Below are positions 12,306 to 24,048 of a stretch of DNA of 64,000 bases, in pieces. This DNA is from Phyto melanocephala (Eukaryota > Arthropoda > Insecta > Diptera > Rhinophoridae). Both the position numbers and the translations under genes were made by a program. Position 1 is the first letter of the stretch, and each line of letters opens with the position of its first letter. The notes under the pieces were generated by a model. The model was given only the letters and a program-made list of their open reading frames with translations. It was not told the origin of the DNA and did not search any database. Where the stretch lies: NCBI GenBank assembly GCA_941918925.1, contig OW799233.1:139192223-139256222 (forward strand), in the 5' to 3' direction.

Positions 12306-13138
12306 AGGGTGGTTAAATTTTAAGGGCCCATGTTAAAGGGGAACCAAACCTAAACGTCAACTTTTTTCTTGCATTTCATTTGACATTTCTCAATCTCAGA
12401 CTAACTCTATTTGAACCGTGGAAAGATACGCAATCGAGCAACGCGTTTAAATTATTCAGGTTTTTTATGAAAATGGGCGTTCAAATCAAAATGCATTTTG
12501 TGCACTTCCAGATCCTTTTGGTCAACATAATGGTTCGAATTCGCCAACATTCGTGAGAATTGTAAAAAATATTTAAATTTCTGCAAAACAGGTTTGTATG
12601 AAATGTGAAAACATCTGTAAATGCAATCCTAGTTCATTGAATGGGACACATTTCTGTTTTTCGCGATAATGTGGCAAAAGAGAAGTCAACCCCGACTCAT
12701 CATCGTGCAAAACAATTGAGCATCAACAGTGTCATTGAAAATTTGGACTATCGGATCGAGGTGTGCCGCCGTGGTCACAGGGGTCATTTGGCCGATATTT
12801 TGTTCCACACATAATTGAACCATGCAAATATTATCATTATATCAAGAAATGATAATATTGTGTAAATTTCTTCGATCTTTTTATATTGATATATTGTTTT
12901 TATTTCTTCGAGCTAAAGATTGTTAGTTGTTATTAATTGTAATAAATTGTAAAAACTTTCCCTGAAGAAGCTACCCAATGTGGTAGCGAAATATTGGAAT
13001 AAAATAATAATTTTTATAAAAAAAAAAAGTGATCTTTAGCTCGAAGAAATAAAAACAATATAAGAAATGATAATAATTTCCTAAAGTATTTGTGTTTTAT
13101 TTAAAATCGACATCGGCCCTTAAAATTCACCCACCCTT
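12306..13138 (+). mobile_element. Tc1/mariner deletion derivative inside B1, itself interrupted
   Basis: Ends are AGGGTGGTTAAATTTTAAGG and the inverse CCTTAAAATTCACCCACCCTT. The interior is an internally deleted transposase gene: an N-terminal piece containing KSTPTHHRAKQLSI (about 12690-12730) is fused directly to the C-terminus, where IEVCRRGHRGHLADILFHT and a stop can be read (about 12756-12814). That C-terminal motif is typical of insect Tc3-like IS630-superfamily transposases. The catalytic core is absent, so it would depend on a transposase supplied in trans. Copies of the same derivative occupy the same position in B3, B4 and B5, while B2 retains the empty site. A 204-bp insertion lies at 12858-13061. 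Confidence 0.8.
12858..13061. mobile_element. Penelope-like (or truncated retroelement) insertion with 14-bp TSD and inverted repeat
   Basis: AAGAAATGATAATA is present at 12844-12857 and 13062-13075, and only once in the uninterrupted relative at about 55151, so the 204 bp between are an insertion with a 14-bp target duplication. Inside, 12891-12920 is a perfect 30-bp inverted repeat of 13032-13061, and the second arm abuts the duplication. The core (12962-12991) reads CTGAAGA, a 6-bp stem GCTACC/GGTAGC, then GAAA, followed by TATTGGAATA, which resembles a hammerhead ribozyme core. Variable long TSDs, inverted terminal segments and hammerhead motifs are known for Penelope-like retroelements. 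No reverse transcriptase is present. Confidence 0.55.
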
Positions 13139-13330
13139 TATAACTTCGATATGATAGTAAAATGTTTTCGTAAATTAAGTCTTTCAATGAAAGTGGGCGT
13201 TAAAGTACGCGTGTCAATAAAGTTTCTGCTAATAAATATAACTTAGATATTTCAATATAGTCCTTTATTATTCCAAAATCTTTATTAATTGAGTACTTGT
13301 ATGAATTTAAGATAAAGCATTATATGGAAT

Positions 13331-13740
13331 GTGGGCGTGTCACCTAAATTTTCTGGCAAAACAATGACATTAATTAGAAGGATATACGTAGCAAATTTTA
13401 TCATCATACGTCTAATTTTGTCGGTTTTATGAGCTTTTAAATTTCATTAACAGTAGATAACGTAAAAAGTGGGCGTTATATTTAGTAGGCATGTCAAAGT
13501 TATTTATGTAAATAAATACAACTTAGATATTTCAATATAGTTCTTTGTTATTCCAAAATCTCTATTCATAGAAAAATTATAAGAATTTGAGAGAAAACGT
13601 TATATGGGAGGTGGGCGTTAAGGTGGGCATATCACATTTGTTTTCCGTCAGTGCAAAGCCTTTGACCAAAAAGCGATTCCGGCAAATTTTCAGAATCGTA
13701 CATCTAATTTTGTCATTCTTGTTAGGTTTTAAATTTTGAA
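13331..13740 (+). repeat. Family B 288-bp-type tandem monomers (about two) in B1
   Basis: GTGGGCGT followed by a TCACCTAAATT or TCACATTTG continuation occurs at 13331 and 13623, about 292 bp apart. Each unit includes a GTCGGTTTTATGAGCTTTTA segment, a GTGGGCGTTAT segment and a TATTCCAAAATC segment. This is the shortest array among the B copies, alongside B2. Confidence 0.7.
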
Positions 13741-14129
13741 TATACTGAAAAATACAATGCGCGGCATATATATTCGTGCATTTTGATCTATAACTCCCTT
13801 ACCTAATGCATACATTTAAACACTTTTTGGGGAGAAATATTGTTTTTGCTCAGGAAGTATATATTTGCAGTTTCATGATTCTACGTTGATGCTATTGGGC
13901 ACAACTCTTTTTTATTCGATGTTGAAAGGACACAGTTTTTTCGTCCTGTTCTTGCATTACGAGCTATCACTTTCTTCCTAATATTCCGATTTGATCCGCC
14001 TAGCTTTTTCGATGCGACCTTTATCGTGCTTTTAACAGATAGACAGACGGACGGACATGGCTAGATGTGTTACAAACGAAGTGACAAAATGAATATACCC
14101 CCACCATATTTTGGTGGCGGGTATAAAAA

Positions 14130-16619
14130 TATTACATGTTTTAATAAAAAAATTTTATTTTCTCTTAAATAATAAACAATGGAAATTTTTCCATTAAGTA
14201 TAGTAAATGATGTTCAAGTTATATGACCTTTGTTTTAAGTTTTGCAATATCGGGCACGTTTTAGAGCATTTTCCATAACATATTTTACTACTTGTGCAAT
14301 AACGTTGTCCTTGAGTTTGTCTCGGGCTTGTTCTTAAAAGCGGTGTGTCCTCATCCACCAGATAATTTTCCTAGCTCTGTAAGCAGTGCCACCCTTATTC
14401 GCTTACCGTATTACATACAAGAAAATTCAAATATTATTATTATTTTTTTTAAAGCTCATCAAAGCATATCTTCTGTACATATTATTATTTTAGCAATCAA
14501 AGGAAAGTAGACACTTTTAATTCAATATTAAATTTTTATCTTCTTTTTATTGACTGCTTCTTTTTTCATGTTTATTAAAATGTTCTATCATTTAAACGAA
14601 TTTATCGTAATTCTTCGAAATAAATGTGTTTATATAACACATTTCTTTTACCGTATAAACATCGTTATAATCTTAATTCTTTCTTATTATAAATATTTTT
14701 CATATTTTTACCTATTGTTTTAAAAAAATATTAATTTATTGCCCATTGTTTAGTAATCAATTCAATGTATGTACGAAATTTAAATTATATTTATTGTTTT
14801 TCACTGTTATAACCTAATCAAGCAAATATTTACCTTTTGTCATGAAAGCAATGTATTATAGTTTACCTGCAAAGAAATTAAAAGAATAGGGTTAATTAAT
14901 ACACGTGTTAAACATAATTAAGTACTTATCAAGGCATACTTATTCATCAGGTAATCGTAGTACGAAGACAATTTGTTTAGTGTTTTTTATATATGAAGTT
15001 TGATCCTTGAAATAAATGAGAACAGAGAGACAAGTGTATTTTATCTATATATTATCACTTGTCGAATCTAGACTACTGATGTATAAATTTGCCTTGGTAC
15101 TTATATACTTAGTTGTTGTAATTTTATAATTTCAAACTAAATAGAAGGTATTGTATTTCTCATTGTAAATTTTAAAACCGTTTTCAAATTTTAAAATACT
15201 ATGATATGACAGAACGTAACTGTTCCATCGTTACTGCATCCTCAAAAATTTACGGATATGTGCACTTTATTACATGGCAGAAGACTTGAATCTTTTTTAT
15301 TTAAAATGATGAAGGACACCCGATTTCTGTTGATATGCCTCGTTAAACTCCCGAGAACATCTGAGTTGTAGTTTTCAAAATTTGGAGCAACATGTCGTAT
15401 GCTATGCAATCCTCGAAGTTGCGCGACTTTATTGTTTTAGGATTGGCGTTAATTTTTTCATCGAACCTACCAAATGAGTACTGTAATCGAAGCCTAGGCT
15501 GTCATTTTTAATTAACTGTCACTAACATACTAATATTAATAACTTACAAACAGAATCATCTCAGTCGCCAAGTTTTTTGTTAAAAACTTTTAACTATCAT
15601 AAACTGTACATTTTAAGGATTACAATTGAGTTTATTTAATTTGAAAATTTGTTCGAAAAGCTCAAACATTTTGTTTTATTTCTAAACATACAAACTTTTT
15701 TTTAATTTGTGTAAATATATATGACAATGTCTGTAAATAAACCAAAAGACACTATTGATTTTTTTACAAAAATGTTTCGTTACCTCTTGGATGATATAAG
15801 ACATTTTGTTATTATTTGTGCAATATACATATGTACATTATTTGTATACCATATATGATGTGCTTTTTGGGCTTTTCGTAGAAAATCTTTGGCTGATCGA
15901 TTCAGAGTTATTTAAATTTAAAATCCTAACTTCGGCAGTTTGTCACTAAATTTTGCAGACAAAATTTAATTCCATTATTGCTGTTAATAAATAGATAAAA
16001 AAATAATTTCATGTGATTATTAAATATAGTTTCACTTAAGGCAAAAACAGAGAAAAAAATTTAAATCGTGTAATCAGTGAACAAAAGTACCCGTAAAATT
16101 AAAAAAAGACTTCTTTTAAGATACTAATAGATTGATTAGCAAGTTGATTTTTTATAACACAGTTTACGGTTATATGAAACAACTGACTATAAAATAAAAT
16201 TTTATTTCATGCTGCTATCGTTTAGGTATTTAAGAGGTTTAAAGTTGTTACTAACACATAAGCATTTCACATGGATTTAACAAAATATTTACTTCTCTGT
16301 TTTAAATTGGTTGATCCCAGTTTAATAGATTTAATACAAAATAGTTGTTTTCATTTAGCTATTAAAAAAAATATTTGTATATGGAGGCCAGTAAAGCGGA
16401 GAAGATTCAGCTAGTAGTATAACTATGGTTTGATTCCTCAGAATGTCTTATACATATATAAGAATGTTTGACAAGGTTTGGTAATTTTGGTGTTCATTTA
16501 AAATAAATAAAAAAATTAATAAATAAGTCTATTCGCGAAGTGCATAGAACACTTCGTTCATTCTGAGTATTAAATCTAGTTTAATGACTACATTAGAATA
16601 ACCATTTGTGAATAATCAT
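14130..16619. other. AT-rich unannotated stretch
   Basis: No supported gene. At 15330-15430 a TPENI-like reading (ACTCCCGAGAACATCTGAG) recalls mariner N-terminal domains but is very weak. A TGATTCC motif at 16430 is not enough for a tRNA-derived call. An open frame at 14292-14510 shows no domain. Confidence 0.4.
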
Positions 16620-17130
16620 TAAAGTTTACTGTTTGGTGCAGTTTACATGTTTTCTTTCGAAATAAGCAAAGTGCGGCCATTACCATAATGAGCATGCACT
16701 ATTGAACAATGCTGACTGAGTTCTTGTTTTGCTGAACATAAGCAACATTTGGTTCCAACAAGATGGCGCAACTACGTATACAGTGCGGTTAAAATTTTTT
16801 TTTTTGCAAAACTGATTTGGAGACAACTGTATTTTCAGAAGTGTTCCTGTTAACTGGCCCACTTTTTTATGCGATTTAACGCAAGTGGATTGCTTTTGTG
16901 CGTGCTGTACTAAACCATTGGCTCATATCGAAAACTCAACAACAACTCTCAAAGCCTTGGAAACTAATATTTTAACCACCATTGATGCCATAAGCCAGAT
17001 TTTATGAAAAAAGTATTAGAAAATTTGGACGGAACAGATGGACCTTGGCCGCTATAGAAGGAAAATCATATTTAAAATATAAATTCAATAAAATTGTCAA
17101 CCATTATTATAATAAAAAGAACTATAATTT
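16620..17130 (+). pseudogene. Dead mariner-like transposase, C-terminal part
   Basis: ISNIWFQQDGATTYTVRL is readable at about 16738-16790; the QQD supplies the second catalytic aspartate in this family. With frameshifts it continues through DLTQVDCFLCGCCTKPLAH-like sequence and IENSTTTLKALETNIL (about 16929-16976), followed by ISQILxEKVLENLDGTD and GRYRRKSYLKYKFN near the end (17045-17090). This is the order of the C-terminal half of Tc3-like IS630 transposases (catalytic aspartates, then a tail that normally ends in a GGHL-IIFH-type motif). The N-terminal DNA-binding domain and the first aspartate region are not recognisable upstream. Numerous stops show it is an old relic. Confidence 0.55.
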
Positions 17131-17472
17131 CAAACATATTTCTGTATTTTTTGCAGATAAAAAAACACCCATCAAAAAATGTTGTAGTAAAATTATTTTG
17201 AAACAGTTGTAATTAGAAATTACTTATCAAAAGTTTTTATTGACAAGAAAACACATGTAACTGTGAGTTGCTATTCTGAACAGTAATACAGAATCTTTTT
17301 GTTAACAACTCAAATAATATTAAAGAGAAAAACTTATTCACGAATGCAATAAAGGATGTCTTAGTAAGAATGCACTTTTAAATTTATTGTAGTTTTTTTT
17401 ATTAATATGTCAACTCTGTAATTCGGCTGCTACCACATATGTTTATTCCGATTACTCAAAAGAGAACACTTA
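17131..17472. other. AT-rich flank between mariner relic and Harbinger-like element
   Basis: No gene or repeat boundary recognised. Confidence 0.4.
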
Positions 17473-18275
17473 AGCTGGATTTACCCATAAAATTTTAGTT
17501 CAGAACAAATTTTTTTTATATTGAGTTTGACGTTTTACTTTTGAGAGAGAGAGAGATTATTTTGTTCAGAAAGTTTTTTCTTGAATTGGTTTTATTTTAA
17601 TTCTTGTTCAGAAGAAAATGAATTGGGATGCCATTTTTTTTCAATATTTACATGAAAATTGAATTTGGTTGCCACATCACACAGTGTCAGTACATTTATT
17701 ATACAAAAATTGTTTTTGCCGAACATTAACAATTAAAATGGAATTAAATAAAAATATTGCTCAAAACTTAATAGAAGAATTAAAAAAACCAGGAAGAGAA
17801 TGTTTTTATGACATGAGCATAGTGCATACAAAAACAATTATTTAAAACAGGGTTTATGGAATGAAATAGGAGCCACCACTGGAATCGGTCGTAAGTACAT
17901 TTAAGTTTATTTATACATTTATTTATTTACAAAAACCTTGCCATAGGGTCATAATCGGTCGCAATAATACAATTTATATTTATTTATAATTGTTGTAGGA
18001 AACGAATGTCAAGTGCTAATAATAATTTTAGTTTTCTTCTATCCGACATTTTCTTCACATATATTTTAATGAAATAATTTACGTTTGTATTTATTTACAT
18101 AGTTTGCTAGCGGTGCTGCCACTTTGTACAACTGTTTGCATTTTTATATTGTATGGAAGCTTTGTTTTTTCGGACAAATTTTCTGAAATGGATGAATCGT
18201 TGTGTAGAAAACTCTCAGTAAAAAAATGTTATTCTCCGGAAAAAAATTGTTCAGAACAAATGGGTGAATTCACCT
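17473..18275 (+). mobile_element. PIF-Harbinger-like element with TTA duplication
   Basis: TTA at 17470-17472 and 18276-18278 flank an 803-bp segment starting AGCTGGATTTACCCAT and ending with the inverse ATGGGTGAATTCACCT (13 of 16 matching). Inside each end lies TTCAGAACAAA followed by a T-rich run (17498 on the left, and 18250-18260 next to the right repeat), and a second TTGTTCAGAA occurs at 17550 and 17605. A 3-bp TWA duplication with GG-TTTACCC-type ends is characteristic of PIF-Harbinger. Harbingers normally carry a DDE transposase and a Myb/MADF-like DNA-binding protein; only a MADF-like exon relic is seen here. Confidence 0.6.
17738..17892 (+). pseudogene. MADF/Myb-like DNA-binding exon relic (Harbinger accessory protein?)
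   Basis: From the ATG at 17738 the frame reads MELNKNIAQNLIEELKKPGR, then ECFYDMSIVHTKTII, and after a one-base frameshift KQGLWNEIGATTGIG, followed directly by a GTAAGT splice-donor-like sequence at 17889. An aromatic YD near the start and W-EI after a spacer is the signature of the MADF (Adf-1) subfamily of Myb/SANT domains. Its position inside a TTA-flanked element fits the second protein of PIF-Harbinger transposons, which assists the transposase in DNA binding and nuclear import. A stop or frameshift and the missing partner gene make it non-functional. It might alternatively be a captured host MADF exon. Confidence 0.5.
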
Positions 18276-18299
18276 TTAACATCGCATTGAAATTATTAA

Positions 18300-19105
18300 A
18301 AAAATTAAAAAAGTTATGCTAAAACCTCTCGCAATCTTCGAAGAATTTTTAAGTTGAGAAATTGTACCTACTGCATTAGCGTAGCTAAATAACGTACAAG
18401 TCGGTCTCTTGAAAACATTGCTGTTATAAAGGAGAGTATCGACGAAGTCCCGAAAATCACTAATAGATATTGTTTTAAAAAACTTAAGTAACGAGTAATG
18501 GCAAAAGGTCTCCACCTTTATGCGTATAAAACTTATGTTATTCATAAGCCCTAATTAGTAAACCTTAGAAAGTTCTGGCAATTCGCTCAATAGGTAATTG
18601 AACAAAATGAAGTGAACGCCTATATGTTAAAAAAGGTAATCTTCTCAGATGAAGAGAAAAATTAATATGAATGACTTGATAAATACATAAAATTGACAAT
18701 TATGAGGCTCAAAAAATCCTCACAAAATTCATGGAAAACAAATGCATCCAGAACAAGCAACTTTCTGGTATAGATTTCCGTTTGGCGGCTTGATTGATGA
18801 AGATAAGATCGAAATCACAGTTACTGTAAAACACATTCGTTAAAGAAACATGACCGGAACATGAAAACATATTTATTGTGGCATTAACTAGGCGGAATAG
18901 ATCGGGACGACATGTGATTTCAGCATGCTGGTGCTATCATCTGCAATACCGCGCATTTGTTTTCAAAAAAAATTATGTCAAATATATTTTTGATTTAACG
19001 CCATGCAATTTTTTCTTTGAAATGCTTTAAAATTTTGTTCTGAGCGAATAAACGAGCTCAACTCCGAGATCCAAAGAGTCAATGGTGAGACATAGCTCTG
19101 TCTGG
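18300..19105 (+). pseudogene. Dead mariner-like transposase, nearly full span
   Basis: In order: RTSRSLENIAVIKESIDEVP (about 18388-18448), the DNA-binding/linker region; GLHLYAYKTYVIHKP (about 18510-18550), matching the G-LHAYK-QLVQELKP linker; VIFSDE (about 18640), holding the first catalytic aspartate; NPHKIHGKQMHPEQATFWY and FPFGGLIDED (about 18715-18800); ITVTVKHIR; then IDRDDM-FQHAGAIICNTAH (about 18900-18955), the QQDGA segment with D replaced by A; and a DLTPCNFF-like segment near 18993. The layout is that of IS630-superfamily transposases. Multiple stops and loss of the second aspartate make it dead. The Harbinger-like element abuts its 5' side. Confidence 0.7.
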
Positions 19106-22100
19106 GAAAAAGTCATAAAAAATTGCATTGAAAAAAATGGGGTGTCATCAGAGCCGTGGGGCCATATGCAAAATATTTCATTTCATACTTAATCGAAACA
19201 TATCTTCTTGACAATCCAATAAAATCGCAACTGTCATAAAAATTACTCTTTTTATAGTTCCTAATGAAAAAGTGCATTCTTACTGACACACCTTTTATAA
19301 ACAACGTCGTAAGCTTACACATTGTTCTCCTTGTTGTAAATAATATAAATTTTTATAACTGGGTTGACAACTCGTACTAAATATTATATACATTTATTCA
19401 TTATTTAACTTTTTTCATTCATTCATTTATTCATTCATCTCCTCATTCATTTTAATAACTTTTTAATAAGTACAAAGTAAAAAATTTAATTGGGCATGCC
19501 TTAGGCATACAACAACAAAATGAAATGTTAAGTACTTCTGTAAAAAAATACACACATACAACCGTATCAGGCAAAAGAAATAATAAAGATAAAACAAGCA
19601 TAATAAGAAACTTTATTCTTTCGTAAAATACGAATATATGTATGCAATATGTCATATTGTTTTAATGCAAAATATGAGAAATACATCACCCTTGTGATAC
19701 CCTGCAGTATTTTGGGAAAGAACTTTACCATTTTGAATATGAATATGAGGTACTTATATGTAGGACATTTTGTACTTTGAATCTGTTATTAATCCTTACG
19801 AAATTGTTTCCAAATTGATCAGAAGATAATGGGTTAATGTAATTGTTAACGCTAAAGCCAAAGTCTTCATGATTTTTTATCTGGCAATATCTTGTTGCTA
19901 CCCAGCAAAAACTAGGTAATGACTTGCTCTGACTAAACAAAATACCTTTCAATGACTATTACATATCGTGTGTCTGACTAAGAATTATTTTTGTAATTTC
20001 TTGATTTATAATGTGATACGTAAGTAAATATTTTCAGACATTTACTTAGATATACACACAATACAATGTCTTATTGCAAAATTATCTAGAAGCCATGCAA
20101 ATACATAATTTTTTATAATTCTCAACTAAAAACGATTTTTGACAAAAATGGCAAAGCATTTTATTAACAAATTAATGACTGATAAATTTTCACTGATTTG
20201 AAAATTTCAAATTAACGTATCGCAGAATAATCAAACCATATTTTCGTCTTTAAAAAAACCAAACAACTTCTATAAGTCCATAATATTCATAGGTTACTTA
20301 GGTTATTAAAATCAAGTACTTACGTACTAACTTAAGTTCCTATTATTAACCGAACGTAATAATTACTTATACGAGGCCCTGTTTGTAAGCGAGAGTGGTC
20401 AGTAATTATTTTAGTCCCTATTTTTAAGTAGTGAAGATCTGTTTTTTAGTATATTGAACTCAATAGTTTGAAAAGACGGTTTTTGCTGGATAATTCTAAA
20501 TATATACCATTTATTATAAATTAAACTCTTATAAACCAAATGAAAAAACGGCTTACGTGACGGCCGTGCTTTAAGCCTCCACCATTTTGAGTTTAATTTT
20601 ATACTAGTGAAAGAAAGCTTAAGGAATGGCTTGGAAAGTTACTAACTAGTAAAGAAAGATCTAGTGATTTTTATACCAAAAATTATGTCCTAAATATTTT
20701 TACTTCTTTTCAATTTTCTCAATGATTTCTCATTATTTTAAATTATTTAGGAATTTTTCTAATCTCTTATATATTTGGTATTGGTTAACAATAAATATAT
20801 GTTAAGGGCAACCGAAAAATAAAATTTCTTTTATTAACATAAAATATATACAAATTATTTAGGATTAGGAATAGTTTTCAAAATTTTTGTTTTATTGGTT
20901 GTTGGGTTTAAGGTGGTCAATATGCGTTTCATTTGTGGTTATGCCAGAGATCATTAGTAGAATTAGGAATCTTAATAAATTTGCCGTATACATGTAAGTA
21001 AAATTAATCAGGTATTTTATAGAACTTGTATATTTGGTTTTATTATAAATATCCGTGGATAGCAATAGATACCGCTTCGGCTGGCGTACCGAAAATTGAT
21101 TTAATTGATTATGTATTATTTTACAATAAACAAAAGACATATTAACAGAATAATTGACGAGTTGTTTAATATGGTTTTGTGTATTTGAACAGTTTGCTTT
21201 CCACAAGATGTTAGTTTAGCGAATTTACTTGGACAAAATATTCAAAGGTTTATCGTGCTAAGGAAGTTTACATTGTTAATATATTTAGTATTGATTTATA
21301 TTGCTATTTCAGGATTCATGACAACCGTCTTTCTGCTGTCATTCTACCGTAAATTAATATCACTGGCTTTTCAGTTATCTATTTTTGAATTACTGTGACA
21401 AGATAAAAGCTTTACTTTTCAAAAAGTTACCTAATGTTAAAAAAAACTGGAAGCAGCCAAAATTTATATTTTATTTATTTGACAACATCTAACAATCTGT
21501 TATTTATATATATTAAAGGCTATTTAACAAATATTTTTCTTCTTTTATTCTAAAATGAAAAAGTCACTAACAACTGTATTGAAAACGGTTGATTGAAACC
21601 CTTAACAGGTTGAACAAAAATAGTTTAATCATTTTAAATTTTGTAAATTTGCTTCTAATATACATACAGAACTTAAATATTTATGATCATGTGATATTAT
21701 TCACATTCGTGATAGCTATAAGACAAAGAAAACTTTTATATAGTACTAAAATTGCCAATTGAAATCCTTACTGATATTATCCACATTCTTGATAGCTATT
21801 AGGCAAATGAGAATTTTAATGTAGTACTAAAAATAACAGATTGAAATCCTTACTGATAAATAGTTTAGTATAACGAAAAAATAAAATTATCATACGCTTA
21901 ACTGTAGTGCTTTTAAATGGGTTTATCGTGCACGTTTTTTCTAATTATACAATACAAAAATTAATCTTTAACATTGATTTCACTTAATGCTAAAAACACT
22001 AAAAAAAAATTGGTTAATTCCTATTATATCAGACACATCTTCCACATAAACCAAAAACAAAATTAGTTGATTACTATGATAACAGACACATTTTCCACCA

Positions 22101-22158
22101 GCCGCTTTAGTGCATATTTAATCCTAACAAAATGTGACATAAAAACAAAAATAAGTAA
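19106..22158. other. AT-rich stretch with microsatellite and possible MITE
   Basis: It holds an imperfect (CATT)n run at about 19386-19455. CCAGCAAAAA at about 19901 and its inverse TTTTTGCTGG near 20490 could be the terminal repeats of a ~590-bp MITE (the interior is rich in AAGTAATTATTACTT-type palindromes), but the repeats are short. At 21664-21860 a segment (TGATATTATTCACATTC, TTGAAATCCTTACTGATA) occurs twice, about 80 bp apart. No gene is recognised. Confidence 0.4.
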
Positions 22159-22836
22159 AACAAGTAACAGTGCTATATTCGGCCGTGCCGAATCTTATAT
22201 ATCCTTCACAACGTGTAGTCATGCAATAACCATTGTTTGTATCAGCATTCATCTCATATAAAATACGTGCATACATGTAAAAAACATACCAAAAAAATTA
22301 CAAAAAAATATATATATTAAAAATAAAATAAAAAAAAAATAATAAAAAAAAATAACCAAAAAAAATTAAAAAAAAAATAAAAAAAAAATATTAAAAAAAA
22401 AAATTTTTAAAAAAATTAAAAAAAATATAAAAAAAAATAATAAAATATAAATAATATATTAAATAAAATAAATTTTTTTTGGCTCAGCTGGAATTCGATG
22501 CCACGTTTACTTTAACCAGTATGTATGTAGGTTGTTGTTTTAATTGTGAAAAAAACGAGGTGGTCGTGGTTTTTTGCTCATATCTCAGAAAGTTATGGGG
22601 CGATTGTGCTGAATTTTAATAGCGATTCATTTCTGGATATTTCCAAGAGATTGATACCATATACAGATCTGAGGAAAATATAGTTGCTTCTAAAAGTTGA
22701 TTTCAACCAACACACGGACAGACGGGCTTACAGAAAATATATACTTTATGGGGTCGGAAATGAAAATTGTAGAAATTACAAACGGAATGACAAAGCTATA
22801 TATACCCTTGTGCACCACAGGTGAAGGGTATAAAAA
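22159..22836 (+). mobile_element. Hairpin-ended element, family A copy A1 (mini-me/Helentron-like)
   Basis: The left end AACAAGTAACAGTGC is followed by the hairpin TTCGGCCGTGCCGAA and TATATCCTTCACAACG. A strongly A-rich core of TAAAAA-type runs spans about 22295-22475. TGGCTCAGCTGGAATTCGATG opens the conserved right half, which contains the GCTCATATCTCAGAAAGTTA block, CGGACAGACGGG, TATACTTTATGGGGTCGGAA, and the end hairpin CCCTTGTGCACCACAGGTGAAGGG then TATAAAAA. CCCTTCAC near the left end is the inverse of GTGAAGGG at the right. It has no coding capacity; short open frames in it are spurious. Confidence 0.8.
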
Positions 22837-24046
22837 TAAAACCAAAAAAGTTATATATTAATTAAATTATATTTAAAAAAATTATCAAAGTTTAATAAAG
22901 GATTATAAAATAGATTTTCTATAGACATTTGATTTATGAACGTTTTATAAGCCTTTGATAACTTTTATAAATAAGGCCTTTATATTTTTCTGTACAAATA
23001 TATAGAGGCAACTATTAAGGTCCTGCATGAATGCCACTAAATCGTTAAAAAAAAATAAATCATGCTAGCTATATCGAGCACACTGTTGAATATGAGTACT
23101 GCGTGTAGCTCTATGAACTCTATGAACTAATCATATATGTAACTAGTTGTAACGAGACAGTAGCATTGACTAACACTGATCAAACCCACTATCGCCAAAT
23201 TAAAGAATAACTTTTTTCAAAACAAATCATACTAATATCAATTTAATATAATAAAATAGTGTATTAAAGCAGTGTATCGGGCTTGAAACTTCAAAACCAG
23301 CATACCCTGGTTCCAATCCAGACTCATACAAGAAAATTGTACAAAAACACATTGTAACTTTACTTTTAGTCAGCAGAAAAATATGTTTATTACAAGAAAT
23401 TTTACCCAGCAAATTATTAAAATCCAAAATATTATTTCATTTGCGAAGTTTTACTGACGAAAGCAAATATTCTGTTACAAAAAATACAACCATATTATTT
23501 TAAAACCATGAAATTTTATTTATTTTCATTTAAAAGATGAACACGAATATAAGAAGCGAAAAGAATATTCAGGAATGTGATGGAAATCATTTGTTTTTAA
23601 ATCGAATCATTTTAAAACGGTGTATAAACTTTTAATAGCTCAAGTAAAAATTCTTCGAATTATATTTAAAAATTTTCAAATTAAATGAAAACTAACGAAT
23701 TGTAATAAAAGTTAAAAACACAAATCAAAATTATTATAAAAAAAATTAAAAGATAAAACTGGTAAAATAGTCATTAAAATGCATGTGTTTGAATAAAAAT
23801 TAAAACCGTAACGGTTGCAGGTAAAAAAATTTCATTGAATTTTAATTTCATCCAATTCAGACGATGATTAAAAGTGGTGGATTTTTTTAATTCTCTTTTA
23901 CGGAATCTACAAAGATTTCTTCAAATATATTCGATGATTTTTTTATAATTTTTTTGTGATTTTTTTTTTACTTATAATCGGTTAATTTTCTTTACTTGTT
24001 AGCTCGTATATAGCAAAATATAAAAAATTTTGAACAGAATTATAAA
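22837..24046. other. AT-rich unannotated stretch
   Basis: No gene recognised. GGTTCCAATCC at 23310 recalls a B-box, but no tRNA or SINE structure could be drawn around it. ACCCAGCAAAT at 23404 may be a decayed MITE end. Confidence 0.4.
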
Positions 24047-24048
24047 TA

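Larger units (their letters stand above)
12160..14129 (+). mobile_element. Hairpin-ended element, family B copy B1
   Basis: The left end is AACAAGTAAGAGC followed by the hairpin TTCGGCTGTGCCGAA (12180-12194) and TACCCACCACC. The right end has a GACAGACGGACGGACA tract (14041-14056), a TGTTACAAACGAAGTGACAA block and the terminal hairpin CCCCCACCATATTTTGGTGG, then CGGGTATAAAAA. ACCCACCACC near the left end is the inverse of GGTGGCGGGT at the right, giving subterminal inverted repeats. The interior holds about two 288-bp-type monomers (GTGGGCGT at 13331 and 13611) and a mariner-type deletion derivative (12306-13138). No protein is encoded by the element itself. Confidence 0.8.

Noticed and set aside
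14230..14410. Cys/His pattern FCNIGH...CKQC recalling gag zinc knuckles of LINEs
   Set aside because: It requires several frameshifts, and the spacing does not fit CCHC.
15330..15430. Possible mariner N-terminal relic (TPENI)
   Set aside because: Similarity is limited to five residues, followed by a stop and no further motif.
19901..20493. CCAGCAAAAA inverted pair as a MITE
   Set aside because: Ten-base ends without confirmed duplication or a second copy; mentioned only as a possibility.
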